DNA of 12,979 nt from JAENWH01 sp038248745. GTDB taxonomy: Bacteria; Bacillota; Clostridia; Peptostreptococcales; Anaerovoracaceae. The notes under the pieces are model-generated. The model searched no databases. It saw nothing but the letters and a program-made list of their open reading frames with translations, and was not told the DNA's origin. Every line of letters begins with the position of its first letter. The stretch's first letter is position 1. This document shows positions 1 through 7,488 of the stretch, in pieces. A program made the translations under genes and the position numbers. Location: positions 1-12,979 of the forward strand of contig JBBRXC010000040.1 in assembly GCA_038248745.1 (NCBI GenBank), given 5' to 3'.

Positions 1-6
1 GAAACA

Positions 7-46
7 GAAAGACCCTCCCACCGTTTCACTGGCAAGAGGGTCTTTC
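7..46 (-). terminator. Rho-independent terminator of the citrate synthase gene
   Basis: An 11-bp perfect stem (7-17 with 36-46, GAAAGACCCTC / GAGGGTCTTTC) encloses an 18-base loop. It lies 27 bases past the stop codon of the minus-strand citrate synthase gene. Read on the minus strand, the stem ends in a T-rich tail (TCTTTCTGTTTC), as expected for intrinsic termination. On the plus strand the tail is TCTTTCTATTTAAA, so the hairpin may also stop transcription entering from the left of the window. The hairpin is seen directly; its activity is inferred. Confidence 0.8.
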
Positions 47-73
47 TATTTAAAATCATATTTTGATTTACAT

Positions 74-1504
74 TTATTTTCTACTATTCATCGGCACGTA
101 ATCAAGATGAGGCTGTACACAATTGTAGGCAGGTCTCATCAATTTTTTGCCAGAAACAATTTCTTCAAGCCTGTGTGCACACCAGCCTGATAATCTTGCT
201 GTCGCAAATAAAGGTGTGGCAACATCTGCGGGTATGTTTAAAGCATTATAAACGAATCCGGAATAAAGGTCTACATTTGCTGGCATTGGTTTTTTTATGC
301 CGGTAACTTCTTCATAAATGGCAGATCCGTTTTTATCAATGAAATCACATAGCATAAATTCATCAACAAGATTCTTATCAGTTGCAAGTTTTTTAGCCAT
401 ATCCTTTAATACCACAGCTCTTGGGTCTGATAAGGTGTAAATGGCATGCCCAAGCCCATAAATGAGGCCGGTGCCATCGTTTGCTTTCCCTTTTAAAACG
501 CGGATCAAGTACTTTTTGACTTCTGCGTAATCTGTAATATCTTTTACATTTTTCTTTAAGTCAGCCATCATTTCAATAACCGCGATGTTCGCGCCTCCGT
601 GTTTTGGCCCTTTCAAAGAACCTACAGCAGCAGAAATCGCGGAATAAGTATCCGTTCCAGAGGATGAAATGAGATGCGTTGCAAATGTGGAGTTATTACC
701 ACCGCCATGCTCGGCATGAAGCGTAAGACAAATATCAAGCAACTTGGCCTCTAAATCAGTATATTCTCCATTTGACCGAATCATTCTTAAAATGTTTTCG
801 GCTGTACTGAGTTCTGGTATCGGATAATGAAGGTGCAAACTTTGATTGTCGAAATAGGCTCGTTTTGCTTGATAGCCATAAGCGATTAAACTTGGGAAAT
901 ATCCAATTAAAGCAAGCGATTGTCTCAAAACATTTTCAACGGAAGTATCTTCGGGTGAAGTATCATAGGAATACAGTGCAAGGACACTTCGTGCCAGTTT
1001 GTTCATAATATTTACGGAAGGTGCGGTCAAGATCATATCTCTCGCGAAACCTAAAGGTAATTCCCTTTTTGATCCAAGTAATATTTGGAAATCTTTCAGC
1101 TGCTTTTTTGTTGGTAATTCTCCAAAAAGCAAAAGATAAGTAGTTTCCTCAAATCCGAAACGGTTCTCAGCGATGCAGTTCTCCACAATATCATCTATTC
1201 CATAGCCTCTGTAAAACAACTGACCTTCTACTGGAAGCTTTTCTTTTTCCTCGTTGACTTTATATCCAACGACCTCGCCTATTCGAGTCAAGCCTACTAC
1301 GACACCTGTGCCATTTGTATTCCTAAGACCTCTTTTTACATCATACTTAATGAATAGCTCATTTTCAATATTGTCAGTAGTAGAAATTTTCTTTGACATT
1401 TGACGAAGAAAAGCAGCTTCATTTATAGCTAAATAAGAAGCAGAAGGCTGAACCTTATCCGATTCCATCTGTTTTCCTTTTAAATCTAGTATTTTATCTA
1501 TCAT
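74..1504 (-). CDS. Citrate synthase (citrate/2-methylcitrate synthase family)
   Basis: Condenses acetyl-CoA with oxaloacetate to citrate (or propionyl-CoA to 2-methylcitrate in some relatives) in the cytoplasm. The 476-residue protein carries the family catalytic triad: H266 in HAEHGGGNNS, H353 in GLGHAIYTLSDPRA (the citrate synthase signature) and D412 in ANVDLYSG. Further substrate-binding elements are GPKHGGAN (299-306) and R445 in GWCAHRLEE. The protein is longer than the roughly 370-430 residues usual for bacterial enzymes. The first 60-90 residues are an N-terminal extension without a motif I recognise. The start is well supported: GAGGAG lies about 6 bases upstream, behind a promoter at 1540-1568. 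The gene stands alone, divergent from uvrB. Substrate choice between citrate and methylcitrate cannot be read from the sequence. Confidence 0.92.
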   Translation of the reverse strand: MIDKILDLKGKQMESDKVQPSASYLAINEAAFLRQMSKKISTTDNIENELFIKYDVKRGLRNTNGTGVVVGLTRIGEVVGYKVNEEKEKLPVEGQLFYRGYGIDDIVENCIAENRFGFEETTYLLLFGELPTKKQLKDFQILLGSKRELPLGFARDMILTAPSVNIMNKLARSVLALYSYDTSPEDTSVENVLRQSLALIGYFPSLIAYGYQAKRAYFDNQSLHLHYPIPELSTAENILRMIRSNGEYTDLEAKLLDICLTLHAEHGGGNNSTFATHLISSSGTDTYSAISAAVGSLKGPKHGGANIAVIEMMADLKKNVKDITDYAEVKKYLIRVLKGKANDGTGLIYGLGHAIYTLSDPRAVVLKDMAKKLATDKNLVDEFMLCDFIDKNGSAIYEEVTGIKKPMPANVDLYSGFVYNALNIPADVATPLFATARLSGWCAHRLEEIVSGKKLMRPAYNCVQPHLDYVPMNSRK

Positions 1505-1539
1505 AATATCTCCTCAACTCATAAATCGTTAATGAAAGT

Positions 1540-1568
1540 AGTATACCACATTAAAGCACTACCATCAA
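1540..1568 (-). promoter_or_regulatory. Sigma-A-type promoter of the citrate synthase gene
   Basis: Read on the minus strand: -35 TTGATG (1568-1563), a 17-base spacer, and -10 TATACT (1545-1540). Transcription would begin near 1533, giving a leader of about 29 bases that contains the GAGGAG ribosome site before the ATG at 1504. No operator is evident. Confidence 0.6.
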
Positions 1569-1622
1569 GGAAAAGGTTCGTATACAAGTTTCATTAGACT
1601 CTTAGATAAGTTGGATGAGGTT

Positions 1623-1636
1623 TGTACATATGTTTG
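1623..1636 (+). promoter_or_regulatory. LexA/DinR SOS box upstream of uvrB
   Basis: TGTACATATGTTTG is a near-palindrome around ACATATGT. It matches 10 of 12 positions of GAACATATGTTC, the core of the established Bacillus/Clostridium LexA (DinR) operator. It overlaps the first three bases of the uvrB -35 element (1634-1639), a position suited to repression by steric block. uvrB is a classical SOS gene, which fits DNA-damage induction. The two mismatches (A to T in the left half-site, C to T in the right) suggest moderate affinity. Confidence 0.65.
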
Positions 1637-1662
1637 ATTATGATATCAAAAACGGGTATAAT
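1634..1662 (+). promoter_or_regulatory. uvrB promoter, predicted to give a near-leaderless mRNA
   Basis: -35 TTGATT (1634-1639), a 17-base spacer, and a perfect -10 TATAAT (1657-1662). The expected transcription start (about 1669-1672) falls on or just before the ATG at 1672, which has no purine-rich ribosome site. The promoter overlaps the SOS box at its -35. Confidence 0.65.
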
Positions 1663-1671
1663 AATATTGCT

Positions 1672-3651
1672 ATGACAAATTTTAAGATTGTATCAAATTA
1701 CAAACCGACAGGGGATCAACCTGAGGCAGTTTCAAAACTGACGCAGGGGATTTTTGGTGGGAAAAAATATCAGACACTTCTAGGAGTAACAGGTTCGGGT
1801 AAGACATTTACAATGGCAAATGTTATTGAGAACGTTCAACGTCCAACCCTTGTAATTTCTCATAATAAGACACTTGCAGCGCAGCTTTGTGGCGAATTTA
1901 AAGAATTTTTCCCGAATAATGCAGTTGAATATTTTGTCAGCTATTATGACTACTATCAGCCTGAAGCGTATGTGGCTTCAACGGATACCTACATTGAAAA
2001 AGATTCAGATATCAATGTGGAAATTGAAAAACTTCGCCATTCAGCCACTGCTGCTTTGGCAGAACGCCGTGATGTTATTATTGTTGCAAGTGTTTCTTGT
2101 ATTTACGGACTTGGAAGTCCTTTTGATTACGAAAACCAAATGCTTTCATTAAGAGCTGGAGCAGAAAAAAACAGACAAGAAATGCTAAGAAAATTAGTGG
2201 ATATCCAATATAACAGAAATGATATGGCTTTTGAGAGAGGTTCTTTCAGAGTTCGGGGAGATATCGTAGACATTTTTCCAGCTGGTTCAGAGAGTGCAAT
2301 AAGAGTTGAATTTTTTGGAGATGAGATAGAAACGTTAAAAGAAATTAACCCGCTAACAGGGGAAATACTTGGGATCAGAAGTCATGTGTCTATTTTCCCT
2401 GCGTCCCATTATGTCACATCTAAAGAAAACGTGGAACGGGCAATTCTTACAATAGAGAAAGAACTGGAAGAGAGAATCATCTGGTTTAAAGATAGAGGGA
2501 AATTAATTGAGGCGCAAAGAATAGAGCAAAGAACAAGATACGACATGGAGATGCTTAGAGAGGTAGGTTCCTGCAAAGGGATTGAAAATTATTCAAGGCA
2601 TATCAACGGATTGCCTCCTGGGAACAGGCCCTATACATTAATTGACTACTTCCCGAAAGATTTTTTGATTATCATGGATGAGTCTCATGTCATGCTGCCT
2701 CAATTAAGAGCTATGTATGCGGGGGACAAATCCAGAAAATCAGCTTTGGTTGATTATGGATTCCGACTCCCTTCAGCATTGGACAACAGACCGCTACAAT
2801 TCGAAGAGTTTAACGGGATGATTAATCAGCTGGTCTTCGTCAGCGCGACACCAACGAAATATGAGTTGGAGGAAAGTGATGGCATATCGGCAGAGCAGGT
2901 GATCAGACCAACGGGATTACTTGACCCACAAATATTTGTAAGGCCTTCTCAAGGACAAATTGATGATTTGATTGGAGAAATCAATCAGCTTACCGCTAGG
3001 GAAGAAAAAGTACTTATTACAACGTTGACTAAAAAAATGTCGGAAAGCTTGACGGATTACCTAAAAAATGTAGGTATAAAAGTCAATTATCTTCATTCTG
3101 AGATTGAAACTCTTGAAAGAGTAAAAATACTAAGGGACTTAAGACTTGGTGTATTTGATGTTTTAGTAGGAATAAACCTTTTAAGAGAGGGTCTGGATTT
3201 GCCAGAGGTGTCTTTGGTTGTCATTCTGGACGCAGACAAACAAGGGTTTTTAAGAACGGAAACATCATTAATTCAGACTATAGGTAGAGCAGCAAGAAAT
3301 GTGAATGGAAGAGTGATCATGTATGCTGATGGCATCAGTGAAGCCATGAGGAAAGCAATAGATGAAACAGACAGAAGAAGAAAAATACAGCAGCAGTATA
3401 ATGAAGACAACGGAATAACGCCGACAACAATAGAAAAGGCGGTAAGGGACATTATAGAAGCCACTAAGGTGGAAGAGACAGCGATGGACTATTATCATGG
3501 GCGAACAGCGCTAGAACTCACGAAGAGTGAAAAAGGGGACTATGTAAAGAGACTGGAAAAAGAAATGAAACAGGCAGCTCAGGATCTTCATTTTGAGAGA
3601 GCGGCTCAGTTAAGAGATTTGATATTTGATATAAAAGCGAACCTAAAGTGA
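1672..3651 (+). CDS. uvrB: Excinuclease ABC subunit B
   Basis: Damage-verifying helicase-like subunit of nucleotide excision repair. It is loaded by UvrA, clamps the damaged strand and recruits UvrC. Counted from ATG 1672 (659 residues, close to the usual length), it has Walker A GVTGSGKT (38-45), the beta-hairpin region YYDYYQPEAYV, Walker B IIMDESH (DESH at 336-339), VSATP, the late helicase motifs GLDLPEVSLV and QTIGRAARN, and a C-terminal UVR motif that contacts UvrA and UvrC. I chose ATG 1672 because MTNFKIVSNYKPTGDQPEA aligns with the family N-terminus. The in-frame ATGs at 1615 and 1630 lie in or upstream of the SOS box and promoter. ATG 1630 does have a GAGG 9 bases upstream, so an extended form cannot be excluded. 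Probably co-transcribed with uvrA, 68 bases downstream. Confidence 0.95.
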   Translation: MTNFKIVSNYKPTGDQPEAVSKLTQGIFGGKKYQTLLGVTGSGKTFTMANVIENVQRPTLVISHNKTLAAQLCGEFKEFFPNNAVEYFVSYYDYYQPEAYVASTDTYIEKDSDINVEIEKLRHSATAALAERRDVIIVASVSCIYGLGSPFDYENQMLSLRAGAEKNRQEMLRKLVDIQYNRNDMAFERGSFRVRGDIVDIFPAGSESAIRVEFFGDEIETLKEINPLTGEILGIRSHVSIFPASHYVTSKENVERAILTIEKELEERIIWFKDRGKLIEAQRIEQRTRYDMEMLREVGSCKGIENYSRHINGLPPGNRPYTLIDYFPKDFLIIMDESHVMLPQLRAMYAGDKSRKSALVDYGFRLPSALDNRPLQFEEFNGMINQLVFVSATPTKYELEESDGISAEQVIRPTGLLDPQIFVRPSQGQIDDLIGEINQLTAREEKVLITTLTKKMSESLTDYLKNVGIKVNYLHSEIETLERVKILRDLRLGVFDVLVGINLLREGLDLPEVSLVVILDADKQGFLRTETSLIQTIGRAARNVNGRVIMYADGISEAMRKAIDETDRRRKIQQQYNEDNGITPTTIEKAVRDIIEATKVEETAMDYYHGRTALELTKSEKGDYVKRLEKEMKQAAQDLHFERAAQLRDLIFDIKANLK

Positions 3652-3719
3652 TCAATAATTGTCTTGTTATGGATCGATGAGGGGTATTTCGTATAAAAAA
3701 GGTTACTTGAGGAGAAAAA

Positions 3720-6533
3720 ATGGTTAGGGATATATTTATTAAAGGGGCGAATGAGCATAATTTAAAGAACATAGATGTGACAATACCAAGAGACAAGATG
3801 GTTGTTCTTACCGGGCTTTCCGGATCAGGAAAGTCGTCTCTTGCATTTGACACCATATATGCAGAAGGACAAAGACGTTATATGGAAAGTCTTTCGTCTT
3901 ACGCACGTCAGTTTTTAGGGCAGATGGAAAAGCCGGATGTTGAATACATTGAAGGGCTTTCTCCGGCAATTTCTATTGACCAAAAGACGACGAGCAAGAA
4001 TCCAAGGTCTACTGTGGGAACGGTTACGGAGATTCATGACTATTTGAGGCTACTGTATGCGAGAATAGGAATTCCCCATTGTTATATATGTGGGAAGGAA
4101 ATAAGCAGCCAATCCATCGATCAGATTGTGGATTCTATTATGGAATTTGAAGAGGGAACTCGAGTGATTATACTAGCTCCCGTGATCAGAGACCGCAAGG
4201 GGGAGCACGAAAAAATACTGGAGAGAATCAGAAAAGAAGGATTTACTAGAGCACGAATTGATGGAGAAATGCTGGAATTGAATGAGGACACGATTTCTCT
4301 GGAAAAAACCTTTAAGCATACCATAGAAATTGTTGTGGATCGAGTTGTGATTAAACCGGGGGTTGAAAGCCGATTGACTGAAGCTGTTGAACTTGCAATA
4401 AGCCATGGAGACGGGCTAGTGCTTGCCAATGACAAGGTTTTCAGCACAAAACTTGCCTGCCCGGAGCATGGTGTTGGAATTGAGGAAATGGAACCAAGAA
4501 TGTTTTCCTTTAATAGTCCATTTGGGGCTTGCCCAGAATGTAATGGGTTGGGATTCAAACAAAGAATAGACCCGGATTTAATCATTGAAGATCAGGAATT
4601 GAGTATTATTGGCGGTTGTCTTGGAAATGCCTTCGCTTCCATGGAGGTGGCTGGGTTTTATAGGCAAATGATAGAAGCGCTTGCCCTTGAACATGGGGTT
4701 GATTTGAACACGCCCTATAAGGAACTCCCAGAAAAATTTAGAAATGAACTGCTTTACGGGACTGGAAAAAGACATATAAAATACCATTACAGAAGCAGAA
4801 ACAGTAATAATAAATCTTATATGGACCATCCTTTCGAAGGCGTCATCAACAATTTGGAAAGAAGATACAGAGAAACCGGTTCTGACTATATGAAGGACAA
4901 AATGGATCAGTACATGAGGGTGACGCCTTGTGAAGTCTGTGGCGGGCAAAGGCTTAAACCAGAGGTTCTAGCTGTTACTGTCGGCGGTAAAAATATTGCG
5001 GAAATTTCAGGGTTATCCATCAGGGAAGCACTAAAATTTATGCAGGGGGTAAAACTGTCAAAAAAAGCGGAAGCGATTTCCAACCAGATTACAAAAGAAA
5101 TCAAAGAAAGACTCAATTTCCTTATAGATGTGGGGCTTGATTATCTCAGCCTTTCAAGAGCATCGGGAAGCCTTTCGGGAGGAGAATCTCAGCGAATAAG
5201 ACTTGCCACGCAAATCGGGTCAAGCCTGGTTGGCGTATTATATATTTTGGATGAACCAAGTATTGGATTGCACCAGAAAGATAATGAAAAGTTATTAAAG
5301 ACTCTTAGAAAACTAACTGATTTGGGGAATACCCTTATTATTGTGGAGCATGATGAAGAAACAATGTATGCGGCAGACCATATTATTGATATTGGCCCAG
5401 AAGCAGGTATTCATGGTGGCGAAATCGTTGCAGAAGGAACTGTTGAAGATATTAAAGCTTGTGAAAGATCTTTAACCGGACAATATTTAACGGGTAAACG
5501 TAAAATAGAAGTGCCTGAAGATAGAAGAAAAGGAAACGGATTAAAACTGGAAATAGTGGGCGCTGCTGAAAACAATCTGAAGGAGATAAACGTAGAAATA
5601 CCTTTGGGCCTGTTTGTAAGTGTTACCGGCGTTTCCGGCTCGGGCAAGAGTAGCCTGATCAATGATATATTATACAAAAGCCTTTCGGCCTCATTAAACA
5701 GAGCCAAAGAACGACCCGGTGCACATAAAAAAATTGTTGGCATTGAGAATATTGATAAGATTATTGATATCAATCAATCGCCAATTGGAAGAACACCCCG
5801 TTCTAACCCAGCAACTTATACAGGAGTATTCACTCCTATCAGAGATCTCTTCGCCCAATTACCAGAGGCAAAACTTAGGGGGTATGAAAAGGGTAGATTC
5901 AGCTTTAATGTAAAGGGTGGTCGGTGTGAAACATGTAACGGAGACGGCATCATTAAGATAGAAATGCATTTTCTTCCGGATGTTTATGTGCAATGTGAAG
6001 TGTGCAAAGGAAAAAGATACAGCAGGGAAACACTGGAAGTCAAATACAGAGGGAAAAGCATTCATGATGTATTGGATATGAATGTTTCAGACGCCCTTGA
6101 ATTTTTCAAAAATCATCCGTCCATCTCAAGACAGCTGGAAACCCTAGAAGAGGTGGGACTTGGATATATTAAACTTGGCCAGCCATCCACGCAGCTTTCA
6201 GGGGGAGAGGCGCAAAGAATTAAGCTTGCTTCTGAGCTTTCAAAGCGAAGTACTGGAAAAACCATGTATATCCTCGATGAACCTACAACTGGACTTCATT
6301 TTGCTGATGTGGATAAATTGATTCAAGTCTTAGACCGGCTGGTTGATGCTGGGAATACAGTAGTAGTCATTGAGCATAATTTGGAAGTCATAAAAAGGGC
6401 AGACCATATCATCGACCTTGGGCCTGAGGGTGGAGACCGAGGCGGAGAAATAATCGGCACGGGTACGCCAGAAGAGTTGGCCGAAAATGAAAATTCGTAT
6501 ACAGGTCAATTTTTGAAAAAAGTACTGAAGTAG
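3720..6533 (+). CDS. uvrA: Excinuclease ABC subunit A
   Basis: Damage-sensing ABC-type ATPase of nucleotide excision repair; it dimerises and delivers UvrB to lesions. The 937 residues hold two ABC modules: Walker A GLSGSGKS (32-39) and GVSGSGKS (637-644), signatures SGGESQRIRLA and SGGEAQRIKLA, and Walker B LYILDEPSIGLH and MYILDEPTTGLH. Zinc modules are visible: CYIC at 121-124, a CPEH...CPEC module (C247/H250 with C271/C274), and the DNA-binding C-terminal CETC...CEVC module (C736/C739 with C759/C762). The second module has His where many UvrA proteins have Cys, a conservative ligand change. GAGGAG lies about 6 bases before the ATG. No SOS box of its own is visible in the 68-base gap, so SOS control would come through the uvrB promoter. 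Confidence 0.96.
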   Translation: MVRDIFIKGANEHNLKNIDVTIPRDKMVVLTGLSGSGKSSLAFDTIYAEGQRRYMESLSSYARQFLGQMEKPDVEYIEGLSPAISIDQKTTSKNPRSTVGTVTEIHDYLRLLYARIGIPHCYICGKEISSQSIDQIVDSIMEFEEGTRVIILAPVIRDRKGEHEKILERIRKEGFTRARIDGEMLELNEDTISLEKTFKHTIEIVVDRVVIKPGVESRLTEAVELAISHGDGLVLANDKVFSTKLACPEHGVGIEEMEPRMFSFNSPFGACPECNGLGFKQRIDPDLIIEDQELSIIGGCLGNAFASMEVAGFYRQMIEALALEHGVDLNTPYKELPEKFRNELLYGTGKRHIKYHYRSRNSNNKSYMDHPFEGVINNLERRYRETGSDYMKDKMDQYMRVTPCEVCGGQRLKPEVLAVTVGGKNIAEISGLSIREALKFMQGVKLSKKAEAISNQITKEIKERLNFLIDVGLDYLSLSRASGSLSGGESQRIRLATQIGSSLVGVLYILDEPSIGLHQKDNEKLLKTLRKLTDLGNTLIIVEHDEETMYAADHIIDIGPEAGIHGGEIVAEGTVEDIKACERSLTGQYLTGKRKIEVPEDRRKGNGLKLEIVGAAENNLKEINVEIPLGLFVSVTGVSGSGKSSLINDILYKSLSASLNRAKERPGAHKKIVGIENIDKIIDINQSPIGRTPRSNPATYTGVFTPIRDLFAQLPEAKLRGYEKGRFSFNVKGGRCETCNGDGIIKIEMHFLPDVYVQCEVCKGKRYSRETLEVKYRGKSIHDVLDMNVSDALEFFKNHPSISRQLETLEEVGLGYIKLGQPSTQLSGGEAQRIKLASELSKRSTGKTMYILDEPTTGLHFADVDKLIQVLDRLVDAGNTVVVIEHNLEVIKRADHIIDLGPEGGDRGGEIIGTGTPEELAENENSYTGQFLKKVLK

Positions 6534-6596
6534 AATGGCGGTATAATTTGAAACGAAAAAATGAGTAGAATGGCGGTATAATTTGAAACGAAAAAA
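6529..6596 (+). repeat. Tandem 35-bp duplication spanning the transporter gene start
   Basis: A 33-base unit beginning AGTAGAATGGCGGTATAAT occurs at 6529-6561 and, without a mismatch, at 6564-6596 (period 35, TG between). Copy 1 begins in the last codons of uvrA and includes its TAG stop. Each copy contains GGCGG, then TATAAT, then TTGAAACGAAAAAA. In copy 2 the TTG opens the transporter frame. In copy 1 the same TTG opens a six-codon frame ending in TAG at 6566-6568. No -35 element sits at 16-18 bases from either TATAAT. Confidence 0.9.
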
Positions 6597-7488
6597 AGAA
6601 AAAAGGCTCATGTACTTTTATATGATTTGTCTCATTATCATGTGGAGTTTCGATTATATTGTGGCAAAACATGCGCTGGAGACCTTAGAGCCATTGGTCT
6701 TGCTATATTTAAAATATTCGGTTGCTTTGTTTTTTATGATGTTGATCAAACAGGTCATTGACAGAGGCTTGAAACTTCAAAAGAGAGACATATTAACCTT
6801 ATTGGCATGTTCTGTGCTGGGGGAAATTCTCTATTTCTACTGCGAATATTCAGCGATGGAATACCTGACAGTATCCGTCATCTCGATTTTGCTTGCGTTC
6901 ATACCTGCACTGTCTATTCTTTCTGAAATTGTAATATACAAGAAGAATCCTTCGGTTAAGCTGGTTGTAGGCGTTGTAATCTGCGGGATCGGTGTAGCCA
7001 TGGTAATAGGCGTGGACTTCAAAGAATTATTTAACGGGAAAATCATTGGTTATCTACTGGTTCTGGGCGCCTTATTCTCCTGGAATGCCTATAACTTTAT
7101 TACGGCAGCATTACATGACAGGTATTCCTCAATTTCCTTAACCGTATTACAACTGGGATGTACTCTTGTCATTCTTGCCCCTTATGTGGTCATGAATTTA
7201 CCGAAGCTTTCCGACTTTACACCTGGGACAATTGGTGGCATAATATATCTTGGAGTATTTGGAGCAGGTTTGGGGTTTTTGATTCAAGTAAGAGCATTAC
7301 ATGTTATTGGCCCAACAGCAACTTCCTTGTTTTCAAATTTTTTGCCAATCTCCACAACGGCACTTGGGTGGTATTTTTTAAATGAAACTATTTCATTTAT
7401 TCAAATAATAGGAGGAATCGTCATTATTACCTCTGGGTATTTTGTAATAAGAGAAAAAGGGAAAATGGAGGAACTTTGCAATGAATGA
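6583..7488 (+). CDS. DMT-superfamily (EamA-type) membrane transporter
   Basis: A polytopic inner-membrane protein of the drug/metabolite transporter superfamily; substrate unknown. Residues from about 9 to 295 form some ten hydrophobic helices in two EamA-like halves. The first half starts YFYMICLIIMWSFDYIVAKH. The second contains GYLLVLGALFSWNAYNFI and ends with the typical LNETISFIQIIGG turn. The likely start is TTG 6583, giving a basic cytoplasmic head KRKKEKR and a GGCGG ribosome site 6 bases upstream. The alternative ATG at 6610 has only AAGG at 3 bases, too close to work well. The last 8 bases overlap pncB, so the two are translationally coupled. This suggests, without proving, transport of a niacin-related compound. 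Full length at 301 residues. Confidence 0.8.
   Translation: MKRKKEKRLMYFYMICLIIMWSFDYIVAKHALETLEPLVLLYLKYSVALFFMMLIKQVIDRGLKLQKRDILTLLACSVLGEILYFYCEYSAMEYLTVSVISILLAFIPALSILSEIVIYKKNPSVKLVVGVVICGIGVAMVIGVDFKELFNGKIIGYLLVLGALFSWNAYNFITAALHDRYSSISLTVLQLGCTLVILAPYVVMNLPKLSDFTPGTIGGIIYLGVFGAGLGFLIQVRALHVIGPTATSLFSNFLPISTTALGWYFLNETISFIQIIGGIVIITSGYFVIREKGKMEELCNE

Noticed and set aside
1615..1671. Longer uvrB start (19 additional residues)
   Set aside because: The added residues have no family counterpart and are encoded across the SOS box and promoter. The protein from 1672 has the expected length and N-terminus.
3652..3719. Separate promoter or SOS box for uvrA
   Set aside because: No GAAC-N4-GTTC-like site and no correctly spaced promoter hexamers in the 68-base gap. 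Co-transcription with uvrB is the simpler reading.
6542..6582. The two TATAAT sequences as promoters for the transporter gene
   Set aside because: No -35 hexamer at 16-18 bases in either copy and no TGn extension. The nearest TTGAAA is 23 bases upstream, too far.
3518..6672. Numerous minus-strand open frames opposite uvrA and the 3' end of uvrB
   Set aside because: They lie entirely opposite well-conserved ATPase genes, have no ribosome sites or recognisable domains, and their sequences are the antisense of conserved motifs.
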